DNA of 64,000 nt from Vicia villosa (lineage: Eukaryota > Streptophyta > Magnoliopsida > Fabales > Fabaceae). Positions 56,662 to 64,000 of the stretch are shown in pieces (the stretch's first letter is position 1; every line of letters begins with the position of its first letter). The notes below the pieces were generated by a model. It was given only the letters and a program-made list of their open reading frames with translations. It did not search any database and was not told the DNA's origin. The DNA lies in NCBI RefSeq assembly GCF_029867415.1, contig NC_081185.1:36898766-36962765 (forward strand), given 5' to 3'. Position numbers and translations under genes: made by a program.

Positions 56662-57429
56662 GAACCACCTCCGGATCTCTGTCGATCTTCCGAAGGAGCA
56701 AGTCACTGATATCATTAGATCAGATGGAGATGTCTACCTGATCGACTTTGTCTTTCAGATGAAGATTGTCCTACTTATTTTCTGGCATCATGTCCAGATC
56801 AGTTTATAGGCATTCTTTCCCCGGCGTACACAGTTCGGAAGAGATATTGTTCCTATCCTGATATCCAGTTCAGTTGAAGGAGCCGCCTCCTGATCCCCGT
56901 GGTCTTACGAAGGAGCTAGCCGCTAATTCCCAGATTAGTAGGAATATCTACCTGATGATTTAATTGCATCAGAAGAGATGTCTGCCCAGATTCCCAGATC
57001 ATGATTCCCAGATCAGAGATACTTATTACCCATTGATGTACGATTCAACAGATGTATCTCCCTCGATTCCCAGATCGACTTAAGACATCTATCCCAATGC
57101 AAGTTCGGAGACATCTGCTACGTCTAATACTTAGATCAGTCGAGATGTTCCTTCTCTTGACAACCAGATCATTTGAAGTGTTTTCCCCTGCCTGTGGGCG
57201 CCCATTCCTTCTTATCACAAGTTAGAGCTTATTTAATTATCCAGGTCAATCGAAGTTTTTTCTCCCTGCTTGCGGGGTGGTATATTCCTTCTTATTACAA
57301 GATGGAATCTTCTATTGATCAAGAGCGCAAATTTTCGAGTTCATTCTGATATTCAATCTCCTTCCACCTCAACGGTTCGAAACTTTCGTTTCTCGCTCGT
57401 CAGGTTCAAGAAGTTTGAATAGGGGCAGC
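56662..57429 (+). other. 3' untranslated region of Tat/Ogre-like element, part 2, with polypurine tract
   Basis: It resumes the sequence broken at 32022: CACCTCCGGATCTC and CCGAAGGAGCAAG repeat text already present at 31790-31830. Several CCCAGATC-type blocks form imperfect repeats. The last bases before the LTR, GAATAGGGGCAGC (57417-57429), act as a plausible polypurine tract. No ORF is supported. Confidence 0.75.
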
Positions 57430-60400
57430 TGTTGCACCCCAAAATTTGCCCTCTTTCTCTGTGCTATAAGTTATAAAATGACGTTTATTTCGTCATTCAA
57501 AAATTGAAGAAAATTATAGAGTTTTATTGAAGATGCGTTTGATTGGAATTTGTTCATTAGACTTGAGGTGGATTTAAGTTCAAGAATAATCAAGGTGAAA
57601 TAAAGTTCTTTAGCATTTGTGTGAGATTTCTTGGTATTTCAGTTACAAGATTAAAACAATTCACCGAATTCACGTCATGTGTGAATATTCACCAAGTTCA
57701 ATTGATATCGTCCAAACGACATCCGAGTTTCACTCATTCCTTATGTCATTGAAATTTAGATGCAAGAGTTGGAAGGAAAAAGACGAATTCAAAAACCATT
57801 CAAATGTCACTACAAAAATGCTCTTTACAATACATCACACTATTCTAAAGATCCAATCCATACATCATTCAATGCTCTTTACAAAAATGTTCTTTACAAA
57901 ATGTCCATATATTCCAAAATTCTACTACAAAAGAATAATAAAAAAAGAGGGGGCCTAAGTTCATCTTCATTTTCTCTATACTTCAAGTCTTCCGATTTCC
58001 AAGTCTCTTGAGGATATGTCAAGATGCTCCCGTAATGAGGTCGTATAACCTCAAGGAGCTCGCTACACAAACCGATATCACTACCGCACAAAATACATCC
58101 AAGGACCACTTCCATTCACCTGAAACAAAATCTCTAACAAAAATCTCCCAAACTTGAATCTCCAGATAGCAGAGAAAAAACGATAGAAAAGAAAGCACAA
58201 CAACAAAAATCAGAAAGAAGCATAACAGAATTGGAAAAAGACCTGTAACAAACTCTTGAACAAGCTCTCTCTCTCGATCCTCATCTTGATCTTCTCCAAT
58301 CCTCTCCAAACTCTTCAATCGACTCTCTCCATTGATTCTTCATCAATTCCATTCACCTTCTTCAATCTCCTTGAACTTTCTCAACCGATGCATCTCTAAT
58401 CATCATCAAATTCACAATTCACAATTCAACATCTTCAATCTTCATCTTCCACAAATCCTGCAAGAGAAAACCAGAAAAATATACATCGATTCGGATCTTC
58501 ATCTCCACAATCAACACCAATCTGAGAGTGAAACTTCAACACTCTTGAAGCTTCATCATCTTCGTAACATATCTGCTCTGCAACAACAATAATTCGGAAA
58601 AAAGAAAGAGAAGTAGAAGAATCTCACACCTTCAACATCACCACAGTGGATTCGTCAATCCTCAACTCGCGTTCAACATACGATCTTCACCTGCAAATTT
58701 TCGGAAGCATAGCATCAATACCGGTTCACATTGCAACTCTGTTTGGACAAGCACATCGCAACAACAATAACAACAACATCATCATCATCAATAACGAACA
58801 AGGAGAAGAAAGAAGTCGCATCGGAGATGAAGAATCTCATACCTGAATCTCAATCGAAGACGCACCAAACTCTTCTTCCGTATTTTCGTGAGATTTCAGT
58901 TTTCTAAATCGGATTGAATGGAATCTGTTGAATCGAAGCCGTAAAACCGATATGTCGTGAGTGATGAAAAGGTCGCGAGAGAGAGCTGGTCGGAGAAGGA
59001 GACGAGGATGAAAACACCGGCGCCGCCGGTTCGTTGAGGTATTGCCGGAGAAGGACAGAAGCGCCGTGCCACCGTTTCATCGTGAAGAAGAAGAGAGAAC
59101 AAGCCTAATGGTCACAACTTTAACCTAATTCCTCTTTTAATTCAAATTTGCATTAATTTTGAGTTTAATCATAATAATTGAGTCATTAAGGGGAATAAGT
59201 TGATTGTTAATATTGATTAAGATTAATAGCTAATAAATCTGATTAGGAAAATTTTGATGCAATACATTGGGCCATCACCGAATTACTGTTCATGCACACT
59301 ATAGGCCCATCGTCACCCTCCTTGTTTGATGCAAAAATGAACAAAAAACATGTTGTTTGGATCACCAGCCTGGGCCCTGCGCCCTGTGTCTATTTACACC
59401 ATATTTTCATCATTAAACCTCCCTGACTCATTTAATTTTGTGTTAGAATTTAGGTTTCTTTCCTAGTATTTTTTTCCTACTTTTAGGTGATAAAATGAAA
59501 ATAAAACAATTTTTTTGGTAGATTTTTAGCATTTATAAAAAGATAATATAAAAACATGTGATCTCTTATTTTTGTTAGTTTTTAAATAGAAAATGCCATG
59601 AAAAATATGATGTTTGATTAGATTTTTTGCTAGTATTTTTTATAGTGTGCTTCCTTGTTATTACTAATTTGTTTGCTAAGATGTGCGAGATACTTCGAGA
59701 GAGCCTTCAATTGTGATTCGACTTGCTTCGTGTTCCACTTTATTTGTGGGACACGAATTCTCTTCCAGTGCGATTTGTCTTACGACTTGATTTGCGTCGT
59801 GTTCCACTTTATTTGTGGGACATGAACCTACTTCCGATGCCAGCCACCTGATCTCTCATTCATTGAGATGTATACTCTTGTATTGTCTGGCTTGTGTTCT
59901 CTTGCAGGTTTGTGTGGTTATGCTCGACGCGTGCCACATGTCGCTCGCGATTTATTTTCACGACGATGCTTTCTGACTCGCTTTGCTTGATGATGGCTTA
60001 CGCGAAGTATTCCGGACTTCTCTACTTACGCTTGCTAGCTCATTGCGGATTTGCTATCTGTTCGGTATTGTCTCCTTGTCCCTTTTATTGCTTTTCGCAT
60101 CATCCTTTAACATGAGAAGTAGGACCTAGACATGCATCTGGCCAAGCCCTCGAAAGAGGCTCTGTTTTTGATGGTATGTTTACATTTGTGCTTTGCGGCA
60201 GGGAGTTACGGTGTAATAAGTCCTATATGGCACTCCGTTAAGTCCTCATGGAAGGCACGCGGAAAGGGTTAGCAATCAACCCCCGCCCAGTCTCATCGAG
60301 TCCATTCAGTATGCGCATGTTACGCGTTGTTTGCTTCTGAACTAGCACAAGATCTTGTTATCGAGTATGTCAGGAAAAAGGTTCATGCAGCCGGACCCCC

Positions 60401-61262
60401 GCATTTCCTATAGCTCGCGTTGCTCGACGTTGATGCTCAGTATACGCACACACCGTTTTCCTTTCAGATCCGTGACGGCTTGGTTGATGAGAGGGATCCG
60501 CTCCTCTTGTCTATGGCCCGATCATTTTCACGAGGTCTAATGCTTGGTTGACTCGGGTGATTCGCTCCCCTTGGCTATGGCGGGACCGCTTTTCTACCAC
60601 TCGGCCAGTGCCGTTGGTTTGTTTGCTTTATGAGCGGAGCTCGTTTGTGTGATACTCTTGTTTGCTTTCCCTTCTTCCCCGTAGGTTGCTAGTTTAGTTT
60701 AGACTTGTACCCTTTGTATGATAACATTAGGTAGCAAGCTTTCTCCCTTAGCTTATGTCTTCCTCATGCATTCTTTAAAACACAAACCACACTCTTTAAT
60801 TTTCTTTTCTTAAGAGCTTGTTATTTCTGCTCCATTCCCAAGCCTAAGTCTCCAAAGGTCGAGCACCGGAGTGTGAATGTAACTCGTTCACCTAAAAAAC
60901 ACAAAACAAACAGAAACTAGTTAGCCGCGCTACGGTAGCTCTGATTCTACAAAACAGATACGTAGGCAGCAGGGTAGGGCCCGTGCGAGCACAATCCTTT
61001 ATTTTCCCTACATTCTGCATTCATTTTAGTCCAGATTAGCGTAGATGTTACACACCCATAGATTTAGACATAGGCGTGGATACCATCGAGTACGATGGGC
61101 GCGAGGGGTGCTAGCTCCTTCCCCTCGCGTAACCGACTCCCTTACCTTTTTTCTCTGGTCGTGAGACCGTTGTTTTGTTTTGTGGTTTGCTGGCATTCCC
61201 TTCCTTTTTAGGATAAATATGTTAGTGGCGACTCTGTTAATTTTCGCGGGGGGGTAGCGACA
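57430..61262 (+). repeat. 3' LTR, Tat/Ogre type (family of the 9392-13256 solo LTR)
   Basis: It starts TGTTGCACCCCAAAATTT after the polypurine tract and ends GGTAGCGACA; length 3833 bp. Beginning and last ~1.3 kb match the minus-strand solo LTR at 9392-13256. It does not match the 5' LTR at 15455 beyond the conserved ends. It holds a short direct repeat (CGTGTTCCACTTTATTTGTG at 59729 and again near 59790) and the conserved hairpins at 61083. It is followed by GAAATGAC, with no primer site. Confidence 0.85.
61083..61168 (+). other. Conserved LTR hairpins (3' LTR copy)
   Basis: Hairpin A is CCATCG-AGTA-CGATGG (61083-61098). In hairpin B, CGCGAGGGG pairs fully with CCCCTCGCG (61100-61108 with 61121-61129) around TGCTAGCTCCTT. 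The third hairpin is GGTC-GTGA-GACC (61157-61168), again with a GNRA-class loop. The group ends about 95 bp before the LTR end. Confidence 0.75.
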
Positions 61263-61995
61263 GAAATGACTATTCTGAAGCACAAAGACCCCCTTAAATA
61301 TGTGAAACAGATGATGGCTCAGAGGGAATCTTCTTCTGATAAGAGAATGTATGGGGCTTCGACTCCTTCTGGAACTAGTGCATCTGAAACATCTTATGAT
61401 GATCTCTTGAAGCAAGTGAAAAAGTCTTTTTTGATGTCGACTTTTTCGAGAAACTGAAGCCAGAAGTGAGTGATGGCTCTAACATCAAAAAGTTGATAGG
61501 CAATATTAACATCACTTCTTACTCTACTGACATAGGCGAAACCCTCATCAACATTCAAAATCTGATTGATCAGTTCCAAGCAGAACGAAATAGAGAATAG
61601 ACGCTACTGCACAAATCAAGTCAATCGAATGTGCCAAATCTACTGAATTTGACGAAGCACCTGTTGCCTATGAAGCCTCAAATAAATTTCTTGATGCCCA
61701 ATAACTAGCACGAACTAAATTCAGCAATTATGCTTCTTCTATTAAACTCTGGGAGTCTTAAATTAAAGAGCTGAAACAGAAAATCTCCGAAGCAAAGAAA
61801 GAGCAAGCTGCTATTCAAGGCTTGGACAGCACAGAAGCAGATAAGTTTGCCAAGCAAAGCGTCGAACATATTGAAAAGGCTACTGCCATGGATGCGGAGG
61901 TTGTTCGACTAAAGGAGATCCAAGTAGCTGCCGAATACAAAATGGGTTTGGTGAAGATCAAGTATCAACGAATGAAGGCGTCTGTACCCTTTTAG
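61263..61995 (+). pseudogene. Antisense ORF remnant, coiled-coil C-terminus
   Basis: Starting at the LTR boundary, an open frame gives DPLKYVKQMMAQRESSSDKR and continues to 61457. After an apparent one-base shift near 61430 the next frame reads FFEKLKPEVSDGSNIKKLIG. Two in-frame stops and a further shift occur before the end. The last part is a Lys/Glu/Ala-rich coiled coil (IKELKQKISEAKKEQAAIQG) ending in TAG at 61993. It resembles the C-terminal tails of plant-mobile-domain proteins found in legume elements, from memory. The N-terminal domain is missing, cut off at the LTR junction. Confidence 0.5.
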
Positions 61996-62323
61996 TCTTT
62001 TCAGTTTCTTCATTACTTTTGTTTGTAATTCTCTTTAAGACAAATCTCTGTATTTTTTGCACTGCTGAATATCTACATTTAATCATTACCCTCAACTGCA
62101 ATAATTACCTCTATATTATGAACAGTCGTTACATTAGGTAATCCCTATGGTCACTGAACTTTGATTAGAATTTTGGGTGCCCCAAGCAAGTAATCATCAA
62201 TTAATCATGACACTTTTTCCCAAACGTCTACTCAATCCTTGAGTGTGCCGGTCGTGTAATGATTTAGTTTCAACTTCCAAGGTGCAAATGCGACGGACTA
62301 TACAACTCCCCTCTAGGGATGTA

Positions 62324-62386
62324 ACACGTGGCCCACCACCACTGCTTTTGCGTAATTAACCCCAACATGGGTTACTCCTATATAAG
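62324..62386 (+). promoter_or_regulatory. Antisense promoter: G-box and TATA box
   Basis: ACACGTGGC (62324-62332) contains the G-box core CACGTG. CTATATAAG (62378-62386) is a canonical plant TATA box 46 bp downstream. A CT/A-rich leader follows, and the first ATG is at 62470. The direction is opposite to the surrounding element, so this looks like the promoter of the antisense ORF. Confidence 0.6.
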
Positions 62387-62469
62387 CCTCTCAATCTTTC
62401 CATTTTTTATTCCAAACCAACGATAGCTTCTATCTCTTCAACAGAACAAACTCTTTTGCTTCCTTCATC

Positions 62470-63192
62470 ATGTTTTCCCTTAACAGAGAAAACATTCCTC
62501 ACATCATCAAAGAAAGAATTCTTTCTTTCATTGATTTTGATGAACAAAAGATTGACCTTGCTCTTATGTTCGCAAAGCAGAGAACTTAGAGTATTACCTA
62601 ACCATTTTGGATGGACATATCTATCCATCTGTTCTAGCCAACTTCTAGAGAAATGCAACTGTCCATAGGGATCGTGAGGGCAGAGAAACTATCCACTCCA
62701 ACATCTTTGGTTTCCCTATCATCATCACTACGAAGCTAATTTCAAGAGTGATGAAGTGTGAAGCCAATGGAGCCCACATTGCTGAATATGAGCAAGCTTA
62801 TTTCTGACGTTCTGAGGGTGCTATTTACTGACCCTAACAAAGCTTTTACTGCATTTATAGGCAGGATTTGGCATCAAGTTTTGGTTTTTAACTTTCGTCC
62901 CATAAAGGAAGATCAAGATCGAGTAATGCTTGAAGATCTTAGGTTTTTATTCCCTCTCCTTCGCATGGAAAAAATCAACATACCCCTTGCTATCTTCAAT
63001 TATCTTAAGGAGACGATCATGGATTCACACCAAGGTGAGGTCTTCTTCATTCCTTATGGAAGAATTCTGACTCAAATCTTCATCAAGACGGGAGTGATCA
63101 GGAAGATGCGTACAACAGGGTTAATAGGTTTCCTTGCAACAGAGTCTGGAGGGAAAATAGATTTGGAAAGGTTGCATTTTGGACGTGACTGA
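62470..63192 (+). pseudogene. Antisense ORF remnant (plant transposon protein-like)
   Basis: ATG 62470 lies 84 bp after the TATA box. The first 37 codons (MFSLNRENIPHIIKERILSF onward) end at TAG 62581 through a frame change. The next frame gives a globular stretch with YYLTILDGHIYPSVLANF and GFPIIITTKLISRVMKCEAN, with one stop. A last shift near 62790 leads to 144 open codons with FNFRPIKED, INIPLAIFNYLKETI and FIPYGRILTQIFIKTGVI. The pattern resembles the putative plant transposon protein domain (Transposase_32-like) seen in legume repeats; this is from memory. Gene and promoter stand opposite to the integrase. The three frames make a functional product unlikely in this copy. Confidence 0.6.
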
Positions 63193-63350
63193 AATTGTCT
63201 CTAAGAGTCCTTTCTATTAATGATGATGCATATTAGTTCTATGCATCACTTTTTGTATTTTTACGTAATATGAAACCATTTTGGCAAAATGAATATTTTG
63301 AAATGAAATATATGTTCGCCATTTTAGCTTATAATGCTAACTTCTGATAT

Positions 63351-64000
63351 CTACGTTGTTGCGATCTTAACCTCATGCATAAACGACTTATATCTTTTTA
63401 AATATTTCCCGTTTACTTTTAGGATCCTTTGATCCTCTGCTAATTCTTCTATCTGATAAGCATTATTTGAAAATGCTTTTAAGATTCGAAATGGTCCTTC
63501 CCAGTGTGGAGACCATTTTCCAAGAGCCTTATTCCTTTTATCCATAGGTAATATAACTTTCCAAACAAAATCATTTATCATAAAAGTTTTACCTTTAACC
63601 TTCTTGTTATATGCTCTTGCTACCCTCTCCTTTTGTCTCCTTAAGACTTCTAACGCGTGCAACCTTTCTTCGTCCAATTCTGTCAACTCATTTATCATTA
63701 TCATCTTCCAGTATAGGTTGTATGGGATCTCTCCTTGCTTTTGGATCCGTACTGATTTCAGGTAGATTTCGACAGGTAGAACTGCATCATGTCCAAACGT
63801 TAACTGGAAAGGTGTGTTGTTTGTCGCTTCTTTGGGAGAGGTTCGACAAGCCCAAAGCACTTGATCCAATGTCTTGTGCCAATTTTTTGGCTTTTTTCCT
63901 ACGTGCTTCTTTATTAACCTAATGATTACTTTGTTTGCTGCTTCGACTTGTCCATTTGCTTGAGCATAGTAAGGTGTGGATGTCAGCAACTTGAATCCCA
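63351..64000 (-). CDS. int: Ty3/gypsy integrase C-terminus (Tat type), partial
   Basis: The frame is open from the window edge to a stop at 63351, at least 216 codons. It begins in the integrase core: LTSTPYYAQANGQVEAANK carries the catalytic Glu, followed by WHKTLDQVLWACRTSP and TPFQLTFGHDAVLPVEI. The C-terminal module has GKWSPHWEGPFRILKAF and LKRYKSFMHEV. There is no internal stop, so this element is better preserved than the big one. Its catalytic Asp residues and the rest of pol lie right of the window. The closest type is a Tat-lineage element. It differs clearly from the integrase at 28953. Confidence 0.92.
   Translation of the reverse strand, partial: GFKLLTSTPYYAQANGQVEAANKVIIRLIKKHVGKKPKNWHKTLDQVLWACRTSPKEATNNTPFQLTFGHDAVLPVEIYLKSVRIQKQGEIPYNLYWKMIMINELTELDEERLHALEVLRRQKERVARAYNKKVKGKTFMINDFVWKVILPMDKRNKALGKWSPHWEGPFRILKAFSNNAYQIEELAEDQRILKVNGKYLKRYKSFMHEVKIATT

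Larger units (their letters stand above)
15455..61262 (+). mobile_element. Tat/Ogre-like Ty3/gypsy retrotransposon hosting nested insertions
   Basis: Evidence for the Tat/Ogre type: a very long 5' LTR, a primer site matching that reported for Ogre elements (tRNA-Arg type), an ORF before gag, a gap between protease and RT where Ogre has an intron, two RNase H domains and a long 3' region. Without the 24.6-kb array at 32023-56661 and one copy of its duplication, the element would be about 21 kb, the size reported for Ogre. The 3' LTR (57430-61262) does not match the 5' LTR outside the last few hundred bases, and no shared target duplication is seen (ACTCC before 15455, GAAAT after 61262). The two ends may come from different elements. 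Confidence 0.8.
61263..64000 (-). mobile_element. Tat-type Ty3/gypsy element, 3' part, minus strand
   Basis: The integrase C-terminus runs on the minus strand from the window edge to 63351. The 2.1 kb beyond it (63350-61263) is its 3' region and carries remnants of ORFs in the opposite direction. Antisense ORFs between integrase and 3' LTR are a known trait of some Tat elements. Its own 3' LTR is not seen: the sequence is cut at 61262/61263 by the plus-strand LTR. Confidence 0.7.

Noticed and set aside
61026..61415. 129-codon minus-strand ORF
   Set aside because: It crosses the LTR/flank junction at 61262 and reads LTR sequence backwards.
1..64000. Host protein-coding genes, tRNA or rRNA
   Set aside because: Every supported coding region is a retrotransposon part or remnant; primer sites resemble tRNA ends but no cloverleaf was seen.

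Overview
The window is plant nuclear DNA made almost entirely of nested LTR retrotransposons. I found no host gene, tRNA, rRNA or CRISPR array. The dominant element is Tat/Ogre-like Ty3/gypsy: LTRs of about 4-5 kb, a primer-binding site of the tRNA-Arg type, an extra ORF before gag, and two RNase H domains. Beside it is a Sire/Maximus-type Ty1/copia element. That mix suggests a legume with a large, repeat-rich genome, most likely the Fabeae (pea, vetch, faba bean, lentil) or a close relative. This is an inference from element types, not a species call.

Layout, left to right. 1-7980: 3' part of a copia element (gag cut by the window edge, pol in another frame, a long spacer holding a gene-like remnant, repeats, polypurine tract, 1190-bp 3' LTR). 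7981-15454: non-coding Tat/Ogre-like debris with tandem repeats, interrupted by a minus-strand solo LTR (9392-13256, TSD CACTT). 15455-61262: a large Tat/Ogre-like element with 5' LTR (carrying a 55-codon membrane-peptide ORF behind a TATA box), PBS, ORF1, gag, protease, a repeat-bearing linker, RT, RNase H, archaeal-type RNase H, integrase and a long 3' region. It is dead: five in-frame stops and one frameshift.

Inside its 3' region, between GAACC target duplications at 32018 and 56662, sits a 24.6-kb tandem array of a degenerate chromovirus-like element: LTR-internal-LTR-internal-LTR-internal-LTR. The first internal copy holds a Tat/Ogre-type solo LTR (33946-41064, TSD GTGAC). That in turn holds a minus-strand solo LTR of the array's own family (37629-40316, TSD TGCAT). 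The stack records at least four rounds of insertion. 61263-64000: the 3' end of a minus-strand Tat-type element, with integrase C-terminus and two antisense ORF remnants, one behind its own TATA box and G-box.

Most notable: (1) a pair of adjacent hairpins conserved near the 3' end of four Tat/Ogre-type LTRs, with compensatory stem changes, and a third GNRA-type hairpin in three of them; (2) the tandem retrotransposon array with a single pair of target duplications; (3) the short two-helix membrane ORF just downstream of the LTR TATA box; (4) the antisense transcription unit at the right end; (5) unmatched 5' and 3' LTRs on the large element. Element families were assigned from motifs read by eye; no database search was run.
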